The notes: generated from the sequence alone by a model not told the origin. 33,849 bases of DNA from Candidatus Zhuqueibacterota bacterium (GCA_022616415.1 JAKEEU010000006.1:1-33849); one strand, 5' to 3'. Shown: positions 22,886 through 31,088, counted from the first letter of the stretch. Translations and numbers: made by a program.

Positions 22886-23430
22886 CACTTATCAATCATA
22901 CTACGGATACGGTCACATTCAGATTCGGGTAAAGTGCCTCTTGCTATAGCGCTATCGGCAAGAACGAATTGTCTTAAAGCCGGGCTTTTTATCCGCCAGC
23001 CATACGGGGTGCGACGTACGACTAGGGTGTCAACAACGGCTTTTCTATCTTCGAAGAATCCTTGCTGGTTGAAGGAAACAAAAGTCACAAAGCCAAGCAC
23101 CTCTGATCTTACCGTAAATTGAACTTCGTTCTCCTCACTTAGGAATGGAGTGACTAGATAGCCCGAAATAATAGTATGCGAATCAGGCCCAGGTTCATGA
23201 CCAGGGCAATCTATGGCTCCATTGAACCATGGGTCTGATTGCAGAAATTGGCCGGCGGCATCGCGTTCAAGGAATTCGTGAATGAGCGTGTCTGGGTTTG
23301 GATGGGCATATACCTTTACGAAATCGCAATCGGCATCAATTTGCAACGTTTCCTGATTCTGATTATCGGGCTTTTGTTTACAGGAAACGATGCAAATGGC
23401 GATGAGAAATATGAATGTCGAAAGTTTCAT
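22885..23430 (-). CDS. Hypothetical lipoprotein
   Basis: About 181 residues; two consecutive ATG codons (23433 and 23430) are possible starts and the second is used here. It opens with a lipoprotein signal, LSTFIFLIAICIVSC, lipid-bearing Cys near residue 17, followed by a polar KQKPDNQNQ linker. The body (residues ~30-180) contains PHPNPDTLIHEF-like text, WFNGAIDCPGHE, and SEVLGFVTFVSFN; no family was recognised. It starts right after a GTTAGC core, a cassette-like position. Three cysteines after the lipobox may form one disulphide. A secreted or periplasmic protein of unknown role. Confidence 0.6.
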   Translation of the reverse strand: MKLSTFIFLIAICIVSCKQKPDNQNQETLQIDADCDFVKVYAHPNPDTLIHEFLERDAAGQFLQSDPWFNGAIDCPGHEPGPDSHTIISGYLVTPFLSEENEVQFTVRSEVLGFVTFVSFNQQGFFEDRKAVVDTLVVRRTPYGWRIKSPALRQFVLADSAIARGTLPESECDRIRSMIDK

Positions 23431-23445
23431 CATAGAAGGTGCGAG

Positions 23446-23814
23446 CTAACGCGTAAGGCCGCCGCCGGAGTGAGGATCGCCCGATCGGCGACGCCTACGA
23501 TCCCAGACGCCTGCTAAGGCGGTTCCCATTAGGATCCCATACGCGACGCCGAGGCTAACGCTCTCCATGAAGAATAGAGACTGTCCCTGAGGTCCACGAT
23601 GCCAGGCCATATAGCAGTCTGTGCACAGTAGACCTATCGGGAGGGCACCTACGAGGCCACCGACTCCCCCAAGCAGTACAAAACTTGTTCCAGGCCTGAC
23701 GTGGCGTCCAAGCCAGATGACGAGGAGCGGCGCAACAGCTCCCACCGCCTCCAGGATAATCACCAGCCGCGCCATACGGCCGATCTCGTCGAATACTCTC
23801 GCCAATTCACTCAT
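23446..23814 (-). CDS. Hypothetical small membrane protein
   Basis: A 122-residue protein with three to four hydrophobic helices: LVIILEAVGAVAPLLVIWLG (~17-36), SFVLLGGVGGLVGALPIGLL (~44-64), and SLGVAYGILMGTALAGVW (~86-104), and a basic tail WDRRRRR. No family was recognised. Its stop codon TAG lies within CGCGTTAGC, directly before the lipoprotein start, and it begins 14 bases after another GTTAGC core (23834-23829, minus). That spacing is typical of gene cassettes. Confidence 0.55.
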   Translation of the reverse strand: MSELARVFDEIGRMARLVIILEAVGAVAPLLVIWLGRHVRPGTSFVLLGGVGGLVGALPIGLLCTDCYMAWHRGPQGQSLFFMESVSLGVAYGILMGTALAGVWDRRRRRSGDPHSGGGLTR

Positions 23815-23827
23815 CTTGGTGCGGGTG

Positions 23828-23897
23828 GGCTAACTTGGATTCGGCGACATAAAATAAATTTTCAAAATTCTCCATTACGAGAGTTTCCTTGTTATGC
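23828..23897. other. Possible degenerate attC site carrying repeat copy C
   Basis: On the minus strand GCATAAC (23897-23891) and GTTAGCC (23834-23828) bound 70 bases just after the DUF2071-like gene. Inner words TAACAAGGAAACTC and, inverted, TAACTTGGATTCGG pair partly. The cores depart from consensus, and the stem is weak, so this is a candidate only. It contains repeat copy C (23831-23867). Confidence 0.35.
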
Positions 23898-23903
23898 AAA
23901 AGC

Positions 23904-24719
23904 TCACATCCGGTTTCGGTACAGCCAAGACGAGCCCCACGTCTGCGGCGTGTTCTGCATGAACAGGACGCAGTCAAACTCCAAATCCAGACCGAATGTT
24001 TCGGACACATACTCCACCAGCGGGAATTTGTATTCGCACTCGTGGCAGAAGTACATATCCCATGTCGGGTAGTCGATCTTTTGGAATGACAGCATGTTCC
24101 GCTCGTAGCTGTAGCCGCAGCTACCATCGAGGTTGAACACGAACTCTGTTGCTTCTTGGACGTCGCGAAAGGCCGTGGTGGCAGGGACCTGCTTGCTGAC
24201 CGAGGCCATTACCGCCCGCAGTTCGCCCTGACACAGCGGGTCGTCGGCGTCGCACCGCAGAACATACTGCGCCCCGTCATCGACCCGCTCAAACGAGGAC
24301 GTGTGCTTGCGGAAGTGGGAGAACCGCCGGCCGAAGAAGCCGAGGAACTTGGAGGAAGAGTCCGAGCGGAGTGTGTAGTAGGCCCGGTAGAGATTTGGTC
24401 CTTTGCGAATCTTAGTGCTCACACGGCAGAGCATGTCGTTGTTGCGAACCGGCGGGATAGGCAGCCAACCCAGGCGGTTGACCCAGAAGTCACAAGCGCA
24501 CATGCCAAACATGCCATAGCCTGTGTCGCGGATCTCGTCAAGTTCGATCGCGTCGGGTACGACACGGCGTAACTGATCCAAAGGAACACGGAAGTTGACA
24601 GTAAATCGCTTGTTGGTGAAGGATCGAACGCGGATTGGCTGATGATAGACTCGGCCCATCCGCTCGTGAAAAGTCCGAATGTCCATCGGGCTGATAGCAG
24701 GCGCTGTTGCGATACTCAT
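23904..24719 (-). CDS. DUF2071-like / acetoacetate-decarboxylase-fold protein
   Basis: A 271-residue protein. Residues ~35-60 (RSFTNKRFTVNFRVPLDQLRRVVP) and FGMCACDFWVNRLGWLPIP with RAYYTLRSDSSS recall DUF2071/YqjF proteins, which share the acetoacetate decarboxylase beta-barrel. A catalytic Lys cannot be placed without an alignment. The C-terminal third includes LDGSCGYSYERN and DMYFCHECEYKFPLVEY. Function is unknown. It is the largest gene of the possible cassette region and differs in character from its neighbours. The assignment is from pattern memory and is moderate only. Confidence 0.5.
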   Translation of the reverse strand: MSIATAPAISPMDIRTFHERMGRVYHQPIRVRSFTNKRFTVNFRVPLDQLRRVVPDAIELDEIRDTGYGMFGMCACDFWVNRLGWLPIPPVRNNDMLCRVSTKIRKGPNLYRAYYTLRSDSSSKFLGFFGRRFSHFRKHTSSFERVDDGAQYVLRCDADDPLCQGELRAVMASVSKQVPATTAFRDVQEATEFVFNLDGSCGYSYERNMLSFQKIDYPTWDMYFCHECEYKFPLVEYVSETFGLDLEFDCVLFMQNTPQTWGSSWLYRNRM

Positions 24720-24810
24720 GCGAAATCCTCCGAAAGTTGGAGACTTTCAAAAGTTGCATAAAAGTCTTTGCTTTTTTTGAACAGAACTTACTCTACAGGA
24801 AAAAGGTTAT

Positions 24811-24943
24811 CCGCCGAACTTCACCGAAGTCACCGAGATTCGCCGAAAAGAATTTTATTCGTTGAACCTCGGTGTACTCGGCGTTTATCGGCGGAAGTGT
24901 TTTTTATCTGTGTTAATCCGCCCAATCCGTATCATCCGCGTTC
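24811..24943. repeat. CACCGAAGTCACCGAG-type and ATCCG-type hairpin repeats
   Basis: CCGCCGAACTTCACCGAAG (24811-24829) and following CACCGAG face CTCGGTGTACTCGGCG and ATCGGCGG (ending 24894), an imperfect hairpin. Immediately after is a tandem of degenerate ATCCG units (24915-24940). Both are of the word-repeat hairpin style found elsewhere in the window. Confidence 0.5.
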
Positions 24944-24953
24944 AAAAAAATTC

Positions 24954-25376
24954 TCAGACGTGCTCTGAGTACTCCGTCTCCTCCGGCATGTCCGTGTAGC
25001 TCTCGAATTCGATCCGGTAGCCGTCCGGGTCTGATAGCGAGGTGACCCACATGCCATTTCCGACGAAGGGTCTCGAGGCCTGAATCCCGCGTGTGGTGAC
25101 TTCACGATAGATCGCCAGCGCGTCTTCGCAGATGAAGTAGATCGATACGCCCACGCCGACTTTCCCTTCTGGCACCCAGGCGTGGTGCCCTTCCTTCTTG
25201 AACTCCTGCAGCATCAGGGCCGCGCCGCCGCGTTGAAGCCAGCACCAGCGGAGCTTGCCCTCGTCTATCCATTTGTTGGTCATCTCGAAGCCGAGACCAT
25301 CGACGTAATAGCGGAAGGAGGCTTCGATGTTCGACACCATAAAAAACGGCACAGCTTGCTTGACGTTCGGTTCCAT
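24954..25376 (-). CDS. VOC family (glyoxalase/bleomycin-resistance) protein
   Basis: A 140-residue protein. The start at 25376 (MEPNVKQAVPFFMVSN) begins exactly where VOC similarity begins; the longer upstream frame is arginine-rich and antisense-like. The two half-domains read VPFFMVSNIEASFRYYVDGLGFEM and GVGVSIYFICEDALAIYREV, ending SDPDGYRIEFESYTDMPE. The Glu in IEFES is the usual metal-ligand position. VOC proteins of this size act as dimers in antibiotic binding or small-molecule isomerisation; the substrate is unknown. It lies between a repeat block and an ankyrin gene, all on the minus strand. Confidence 0.8.
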   Translation of the reverse strand: MEPNVKQAVPFFMVSNIEASFRYYVDGLGFEMTNKWIDEGKLRWCWLQRGGAALMLQEFKKEGHHAWVPEGKVGVGVSIYFICEDALAIYREVTTRGIQASRPFVGNGMWVTSLSDPDGYRIEFESYTDMPEETEYSEHV

Positions 25377-25426
25377 CGTTGGTTCTCGCTTTATTTTGCC
25401 ACAATTATCTTGCAAAAATGTTTTTG

Positions 25427-26332
25427 CTAACCTATCGCATCGTCCGCACTTTTTTCGCGAAGATAGGCGGCGATCTCGGGGTATGGTTTTCCGGCGTCGC
25501 CTCCCTTCGCTTCGCGAATGTAATGCTCGGCCCACTCCAGCGGCGTTGCGTTCCAGGTGCGGTCTTTCGTACCGAGCTCGGCTCCGGCTTCCACGAGCAC
25601 CTTCACCGCCTCCAGCGAACCTGAGCACACGGCGTGATGAAGGGCGGTCGCGTGAGAATAAAGGTCGGCGCTGGAACTATTCAGGTCGACACCGAGATCG
25701 ATTATCCGTCTGAGCGCCTCGGATTTGCCATTGAGAGCGGCGAGAATGAACCCGAATTGTTTTTCGCTGGCGCTTGCCGTTTGCGCGAGGCGCGTGACGT
25801 CGTCCCAATGTTCCAGGCAAAGCGCGGTTGCCAACGTCAACTTAGCTCCGCGCTTAACGAGATGCGCGGCAGCAGCGAAGTTGCCGTTGACAAGGGCGTT
25901 CTCTGGGTTGCCGTCGAGAGGCGCGCCGGCATCGATCAGTACGTCAATAAGCTCAATCTGGACGTCACACTTGCGCGCGACCCATGACCAGGACACCAGC
26001 CGCAGCGCGTAATCGAGCTGTTCTTGCAGACTGTCCACGCCCTCTCGTTCCGCTGCCTGTATGATCGTGCGGCCCACCTGGGCGATATTCTTAGGCAGCT
26101 TGTTATTCCGCACCGGATCTTCTGCCACGAACCAAAGCAGGTACGGCTGCCGGAAGAATCCTTCGATAGCGTTGCCGACCTTGTCGCGCAGCCATGCGCC
26201 GGGAGAGTCGAGGCGATCTCGCACCAGCCTGGGGTGCGCGGTCAGCAGGCGTTCGAGCGCGTTCACGTCACCGGCGTCGATGGCGGCTACGGCTTCGCGA
26301 AAAAGCGAGTCGAGAGTTTCGGGATTGTTCAT
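25427..26332 (-). CDS. Ankyrin-repeat protein
   Basis: A 301-residue soluble protein without signal peptide. It opens LDSLFREAVAAIDAGDVNAL ERLL, then has a non-repeat stretch with WSWVARKCDVQIELIDVLIDAGAPLDG, and clear ankyrin units from about residue 125 on: AAAAHLVKRGAKL, LRRIIDLGVDLNS, and ATALHHAVCSGSLEAVKVLVEAGAEL, followed by TPLEWAEHY. Ankyrin repeats mediate protein contacts; the partner is unknown. The opening recalls ankyrin proteins commonly found in soil bacteria beside VOC or sigma/ankyrin genes. Its stop codon lies in a GGTTAGC sequence. Confidence 0.75.
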   Translation of the reverse strand: MNNPETLDSLFREAVAAIDAGDVNALERLLTAHPRLVRDRLDSPGAWLRDKVGNAIEGFFRQPYLLWFVAEDPVRNNKLPKNIAQVGRTIIQAAEREGVDSLQEQLDYALRLVSWSWVARKCDVQIELIDVLIDAGAPLDGNPENALVNGNFAAAAHLVKRGAKLTLATALCLEHWDDVTRLAQTASASEKQFGFILAALNGKSEALRRIIDLGVDLNSSSADLYSHATALHHAVCSGSLEAVKVLVEAGAELGTKDRTWNATPLEWAEHYIREAKGGDAGKPYPEIAAYLREKSADDAIG

Positions 26333-26425
26333 GAGGAGTGCTTATTACTTTTATTTTTTAAGGAGAGAATACAAATTTTTCCATAGCTTTACCTCAATTA
26401 TGTTAAAAGAAAAAATACAACTTTT

Positions 26426-26470
26426 GACGCCATTTTACAAGAAATTTTTCTAATTTGAAACGGGTAAGTA
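26426..26470. repeat. 45-bp direct repeat, copy 1 of 3
   Basis: Plus-strand text GACGCCATTTTACAAGAAAT continues TTTTCTAATTTGAAACGGGTAAGTA. Copies are at 31315-31359 and 32621-32660 in the same orientation. All three lie between minus-strand genes. Confidence 0.7.
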
Positions 26471-26488
26471 TTACTTACAGCAATCAAA

Positions 26489-27613
26489 TCATTGCATGGC
26501 TTGGCCCTTTCTCTCCTTCTTAATGAACGGATGCAGGAGTTGTCGCAAATATCCTCCGGGAAGTTTCTCTTGAATGCCATAACTTGCCGGCCATTCGTTT
26601 CCAGGAAGATAATACGATCCGAAAATGAAATCAATCAAAGGCAGGTGAACCGCAAAGTTTTTGTTATATGTTTTCGGGTCATCGGAATGATGCCAGTGGT
26701 GGTATTGCGGCGTAACAAAGAGGTATTTTAGAAAACCGAAATTGATGTTGGTGTTGGAATGAATCAACACGGCCTGAAAGGCGATGAAGATCACATAAAC
26801 GACCACGACGTTCCGGGAGAAGCCCATGACGAATATGGGAATAAATCCAAATGCTCTGGTGACAAAGATGTCGATGAAATGAAGTCTCGAAGCGGCCAGC
26901 CAGTCCAGCGATTTTATCGAATGATGGATGGCATGGAACCGCCAAAGCACGCGGTTGAGATGAAAAAATCGGTGCATCGTATACTGCGCCAAATCCGTTA
27001 GCAATAAAGCGCAGAAGAATTGGAGAACAAATGGCCAGGTTGAAACACGGCTCTGCAGCGTTTCTAACTTGAGCCAACCAAACAATACCGAAGACGGGGT
27101 GATGGTGACAAGGGCAATGATTTGGATAAAAAAATGGCCGATACAGAAATACATCAAGTCCGTTTGCCATTCCGGGCGCAGGATAATTTGCTGTTCTCTT
27201 TTAGGAAAAACCTTTTCAAGCGGGATGAAGATCAACGCCAAAACCAAAAGATCCAAGATGGCCCAGTCCAATCCGATATAAAACAAACCGGTGTCGAACT
27301 CTTTAATCTCGACCTGCCAACCACCCAACAAAATGGCAACGGTTGAGCACAGCATGCCGATAACCCCCATGCGCTTTCTCTTGTTCAAGATAAAAGTCAG
27401 CAGCCCGAATGAAAAAGAAAGCACCAGCGTAAAAAATAAAATCTGGCGAAAAAGCGCAATGGGATAGGACTTGCGAATCTCCGGTGTGGTAAAAAACTCC
27501 GGAAAAAGAAAACAGACGACGGCAAAGAGACTGAGCACACCCAAGAATAGCGACAGGTAGCCACTTATTCTGCCTTCTCCGAGGCGAAATTGCTTATTGT
27601 TCTTGGGCTGCAT
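26489..27613 (-). CDS. Sterol desaturase / fatty acid hydroxylase superfamily membrane protein
   Basis: A 374-residue membrane protein with seven or so hydrophobic segments, three of them before residue 105. The di-iron histidine clusters are present: HRFFH followed by WRFHAIHHS (~217-235), the middle HSNTN (~288), and YHHWHH (~305). These define the superfamily, which oxidises lipid or sterol chains using oxygen at the membrane. The N-terminal ~120 residues are an extra membrane domain. The genetic context gives no hint of the lipid substrate. The start at 27613 has only a distant AGGAAGGG upstream. Confidence 0.85.
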   Translation of the reverse strand: MQPKNNKQFRLGEGRISGYLSLFLGVLSLFAVVCFLFPEFFTTPEIRKSYPIALFRQILFFTLVLSFSFGLLTFILNKRKRMGVIGMLCSTVAILLGGWQVEIKEFDTGLFYIGLDWAILDLLVLALIFIPLEKVFPKREQQIILRPEWQTDLMYFCIGHFFIQIIALVTITPSSVLFGWLKLETLQSRVSTWPFVLQFFCALLLTDLAQYTMHRFFHLNRVLWRFHAIHHSIKSLDWLAASRLHFIDIFVTRAFGFIPIFVMGFSRNVVVVYVIFIAFQAVLIHSNTNINFGFLKYLFVTPQYHHWHHSDDPKTYNKNFAVHLPLIDFIFGSYYLPGNEWPASYGIQEKLPGGYLRQLLHPFIKKERKGQAMQ

Positions 27614-27628
27614 TTCAATGGACGGCGT

Positions 27629-27748
27629 TTAGCCCTTCCTGTCGTCTAAAATCGTCACCAGCGCGCGACGCGGCTTGGCAATTTGAATATTCTCCAACAA
27701 GTGAACTTTGCCATTTTTATCAATAACGGCCTGAACGGTTTGCATCAT
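27629..27748 (-). CDS. Short antitoxin-like peptide (probably truncated)
   Basis: A 39-residue product beginning MMQTVQAVIDKNGKVHLLENI and ending RRALVTILDDRKG, with GGAG about eight bases before the start. The pattern (strand, NGKV, LLE, then KPRRALVTIL) is that of the N-terminal beta domain of small antitoxins also represented by the gene at 32285. Such proteins usually continue with 30-40 more residues that bind the toxin; here the stop comes straight after that first domain and no toxin gene follows. It may be a remnant. Confidence 0.5.
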   Translation of the reverse strand: MMQTVQAVIDKNGKVHLLENIQIAKPRRALVTILDDRKG

Positions 27749-27940
27749 CGTGAATTCTCCATTATAGCGAAATGGCTTTACTGCCTGACTCAAATTGTGG
27801 ATTACTTTGGAATATAGCAAAACTTTTGCATGCGAAGCAAGAGTTTCCAAAACAACTTTTCGTGGCTCGTATCAAGCATTGGTTAAGTTTTTCGCCACAA
27901 TTTCCGTATTTTTAAAAAGGAAATTTCGATTCTGAATTCA

Positions 27941-30517
27941 TTAACCACTTTCCGTGTGCCTCACCACCTCCGCCCAACTCTCGAAGCCGTGCGAGCGGGC
28001 GACGAAAGATTGCGCATCGGCAAGAGCAAGATCGTCGTTTTCGTTCACGGATTTCGACGGCCTGCCCAAGCGCTCGCGCACGCCGGCACGAAACTGATCC
28101 AAATTCGGCGTGCGCTCGGGTTGGTAGTAGTCGTTGATACGTTGCAGCGCCACGGCGTCGCCGGAGTTGTAGGCTGCGATGAAGTCTCTCGCGAGTGTTT
28201 CGTAGTGCTCAAGGTTACGAGCGGGCAACGCGCCTGTCTTCTCGTATTGCTTCAGCAATTCCACGATCTGGTGATGCCCGCGCCGAGTTGCCCATGCCAG
28301 CGGTGTCGCCCACGGTGGATCGTCGGGGAGGTTCAGCTTGGCGCCGCGTCGCAGGAGGAACTCGACCATCAGCCTCTTGCCAAATTTGGCCGCCCATCCC
28401 AGCGGCGTCGAACAGATGTCTTCATCGCGCGCATGCAGGTCGGCGCCGTGGTCAATGAAGATCGCGGCATTTTCCACGTCGCCCTTTCTGGCGAAGTGGT
28501 GCAGCGGCGTCACACGCAGCCAATCCGGCTGGCTCGGATTCATGCCGTGCTTAAATAAAAGTTCGTTCAGTTCGCGTGTCTTCGCGCCGACCGACCAATA
28601 GGGAAAGTTGAGGCGCTTGGGCAGCTCGGGCTGATAACGCAGCAGCAATCGCACAAAGGCTTCGCGGCCTTCTCCCGCCGCATTCGTGAGCGCTTCGGGA
28701 TCGTCGGCCAGCGCCGGATTAGCCGCGAAGACAGCCGCCGCCGTCTGCACGTCGCCATAGTAGGCCATGATATGCACGGCTCGGGCCGCGCCATACGAGC
28801 AGAGCAACTCGACCATCTTCTCATTCTTATTCATTATGGCCATGGTCAGCGCATCCGCGGAGCTTTCGACTTCCGGATTCGGATACGCGCCGTGCTCCAA
28901 CAGAAGCTTGGCGATTTCGAAGTGGCCATTAGAGACGGCCGCATACAGCGCGTGGCCGTGCGGGGCGATGCCTTCCTCAGGCAAATTCGGATCAGCGCCG
29001 CGTTCCAGCAAGAGCTTCACGATTTCGATATACCCCCTGGCTGCGGCGTTTCTCAGCGGCGCGCCGGAACCGAGGTAGTACGTGCCGTATTCCGAAACGC
29101 GGTTGGCCAGCGAGGGATCTTTATCCAGCAACTCTCTGACGCGATTCAGATCGCCCGTATGCGCGGCGGTGCAAATATCAACGCATGCGCCGCGCGTACG
29201 AAGGTGCGCGAGCACTTCTGAGGGGGTGGTCGTGACGTCTTTCGGCACATCGCGCCAGCCGCGATAGTTGTAATCACCGTTGGTGAGTTGAATCGGGCGC
29301 GCGCCACCAGAGCGCTTGGCGTTGATGTCCGCGCCGCGTGCCAGTAGCTCGTCAATGATGTCGAGCTGCCGCGTCATCACCGCCCAATGAATCGGCTGAT
29401 TGCCGCGCTCATCACCGGCATGCAGAAGTTTTGGTTCAGCATCGAGCAAGCTTCGCACCTTCGCCAAATCGCGCTCGCGGATTGCCGCGGCGATGCCTTC
29501 TCCCTTGGATGAAGCGCCGTGGAGGCTCGCGAGTTTGGCCTCCAGCAGCTTTTGCATCTCTTCGTACCCACGGTCGCGCGCGATGTCGAGGAACGTGTCG
29601 TTGACCGCCAAGCCGAGCGGATCGGCGCCGTGCTCCAATAGGAATGTAGCGACTTCGACCTGGTTTTCTCGCACCGCGAAATACAGCGGCGTGCGGTAAG
29701 CGTGATGGCAGCGCACCAGCGACGGGTCTTTGCCCACCAGCCGTTTGATGGTTTCCAAATCTCCGGTGATGGCAGCGCAGAACATTTCCCAGACTTCGGC
29801 GCCCATTCCGGGAGACCATGTCAGGGGTTCGTTCTTCTTCAGCGCCTCGGGCTGGATCATGCGCTGAACCTTCTCGGCGAATTTCGGATCGCGCGACGGC
29901 CGCGCGGTTTGCAGATTTTTCTCGATGTGGGCCATGTGTTTCCTTAATTGTTGACGCGCCGAATACAATCTGGTTTTCACGGTGTTGGGCGTGATCTCCA
30001 GGAATTTGGCGATGGCCGCCTGCGAGTGATCGCCCATGTAGTAGAGCAGGACGACCTGGCGCTCGGCCTCAGACAAGGCCGCGATCGCCTCTCGAACAGA
30101 GGCTTCGATCTCCCGCGACTCCAGGATTTCGTGTGGCGAGGGTTCCGGAGAAGCCACTTCCAGCGCTGCCTCCAAACCGGTAAGCGGATGCTGCTTGCGC
30201 CGCGTGATGCGGTCGCAGTGTTTGAAAATGATGGTGCGAAACCATCCGGCGAACGCCGCCGGCTCGCGCAGCGACGGCAGCTTGCGATACGCTTCGACGA
30301 AAGCTTCCTGCGCCGCATCCTCGGCAAGATGGTAATCGCCCAGAATCGCAGTGGCATAAGCCACCGCGATGTCCTGATACGAGCGGACCAATTCCGCAAA
30401 TGACGGATCGTCGCCAGCTTGCGCCGCGCGCACGAACGAAGTGATTTTTTCCTTATCCGCAGACACCTTCCATTTAGTCTCTTTAAAGTGAACTCTTTGC
30501 AGAAAAAGCAAAAACAT
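27941..30517 (-). CDS. ECF sigma factor fused to ankyrin repeats
   Basis: An 858-residue protein. Residues ~35-105 form sigma-70 region 2 (FAELVRSYQDIAVAYATAIL, EDAAQEAFVEAYRKLPSL, WFRTIIF). Residues ~140-192 form region 4 (LSEAERQVVLLYYMGDHSQ, AAIAKFLEITPNTVKTRLYS). Residues ~230-765 are ten or more ankyrin units (TPLYFAVRENQVEVATFLLE, PIHWAVMTRQLDIIDELLAR, ALYAAVSNGHFEIAKLLLE, TPLHHFARKGDVENAAIF). The last ~80 residues (YETLARDFIAAYNSGDAVAL, then FVARSHGFESWAEVVRH) form a motif common in such ankyrin proteins. It should bind core RNA polymerase and promoters, with the ankyrin part as a built-in regulator or anchor. A GTG at 30466 is an alternative start. No anti-sigma gene is adjacent. Confidence 0.8.
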   Translation of the reverse strand: MFLLFLQRVHFKETKWKVSADKEKITSFVRAAQAGDDPSFAELVRSYQDIAVAYATAILGDYHLAEDAAQEAFVEAYRKLPSLREPAAFAGWFRTIIFKHCDRITRRKQHPLTGLEAALEVASPEPSPHEILESREIEASVREAIAALSEAERQVVLLYYMGDHSQAAIAKFLEITPNTVKTRLYSARQQLRKHMAHIEKNLQTARPSRDPKFAEKVQRMIQPEALKKNEPLTWSPGMGAEVWEMFCAAITGDLETIKRLVGKDPSLVRCHHAYRTPLYFAVRENQVEVATFLLEHGADPLGLAVNDTFLDIARDRGYEEMQKLLEAKLASLHGASSKGEGIAAAIRERDLAKVRSLLDAEPKLLHAGDERGNQPIHWAVMTRQLDIIDELLARGADINAKRSGGARPIQLTNGDYNYRGWRDVPKDVTTTPSEVLAHLRTRGACVDICTAAHTGDLNRVRELLDKDPSLANRVSEYGTYYLGSGAPLRNAAARGYIEIVKLLLERGADPNLPEEGIAPHGHALYAAVSNGHFEIAKLLLEHGAYPNPEVESSADALTMAIMNKNEKMVELLCSYGAARAVHIMAYYGDVQTAAAVFAANPALADDPEALTNAAGEGREAFVRLLLRYQPELPKRLNFPYWSVGAKTRELNELLFKHGMNPSQPDWLRVTPLHHFARKGDVENAAIFIDHGADLHARDEDICSTPLGWAAKFGKRLMVEFLLRRGAKLNLPDDPPWATPLAWATRRGHHQIVELLKQYEKTGALPARNLEHYETLARDFIAAYNSGDAVALQRINDYYQPERTPNLDQFRAGVRERLGRPSKSVNENDDLALADAQSFVARSHGFESWAEVVRHTESG

Positions 30518-30537
30518 TCATCCCGCTAAGAGCGGGA

Positions 30538-30651
30538 CAAAGACGCAGAGTTTCCGCAAAGAAAAGCATTATTCTTTCAAGGCAATGCAAATACGATTGT
30601 GAATACCATTCATGCCTTTCTTTGCGTGTTCTTTGCGTCTCGGCGTCTTTG
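30538..30651. repeat. CAAAGACGC/GCGTCTTTG hairpin repeat
   Basis: CAAAGACGCAGAGTTTCCGC and AAAGAAAAGC (30538-30567) face GCCTTTCTTTGCGTGTTCTT and GCGTCTCGGCGTCTTTG (to 30651). The same words occur at 985-1029. Confidence 0.55.
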
Positions 30652-30688
30652 CGTGCGCTTTTGTTTTTGGTTGTGGCTTGTCCACGTT

Positions 30689-30779
30689 GGGGGGTGAGAT
30701 TTAATAAATGAGAGACTTAAGTCTCACCAGCTTATAAATAACGACAAGTAAAATGAGTAAGTTATTTTATCTCACCCCC
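30689..30779. repeat. Inverted-repeat element, GGGGGTGAGAT ends
   Basis: GGGGGTGAGAT (30690-30700) is exactly inverted at 30769-30779. The 68-base interior is AT-rich and contains the palindrome GAGACTTAAGTCTC. The form resembles a tiny inverted-repeat element or an RNA hairpin; no coding capacity. Confidence 0.5.
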
Positions 30780-30839
30780 TAAATAAAGACCCAGATTGGA
30801 TGAAGATGGTGTGAAGTACGGGGCGGCCGTTTGTCAAAG

Positions 30840-31088
30840 TTATACTCGTATACAGATAAAATGATAGTCATGGCGAGGCGCATTTTGCCGAAGCAATCCC
30901 TTGGTTTTCAAAGGATTGCTTCGCTGAGAAACGCTCGCAATGACATTGAATGGCTCATCATAGGGTATATTGCCCTTTTCCTGCTCTTCATAAAATGATC
31001 GGGATAAAAACCAAACTTCCACTAAATAGCCAAGTAAGTCAAAGTTTCTATATTTACTTTCAAGGTAATTACTTTTGATTATTTCCAT
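30840..31088 (-). pseudogene. Possible gene remnant truncated by a hairpin repeat
   Basis: An 82-codon open frame. The first ~48 residues (MEIIKSNYLESKYRNFDLLG, YLVEVWFLSRSFYEEQE) have a protein-like composition, with a hydrophobic and acidic pattern. The rest reads through the hairpin repeat at 30867-30944 and is unlikely to be native sequence. No family was recognised. It may be the start of a gene broken by the repeat. Confidence 0.25.
30867..30944. repeat. GCGAGG...GAAGCAATCC hairpin repeat
   Basis: GTCATGGCGAGGCGC, then GAAGCAATCCCTTGG, face AAAGGATTGCTTCGC, then CTCGCAATGAC. This is a widespread type of bacterial intergenic hairpin. It overlaps the 3' part of a short open frame at 30840-31088. 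Confidence 0.65.

Noticed and set aside
25377..25628. Arginine-rich N-terminal extension of the VOC protein
   Set aside because: It overlaps the end of the ankyrin gene in another frame and shows no VOC similarity; the start at 25376 fits the family.
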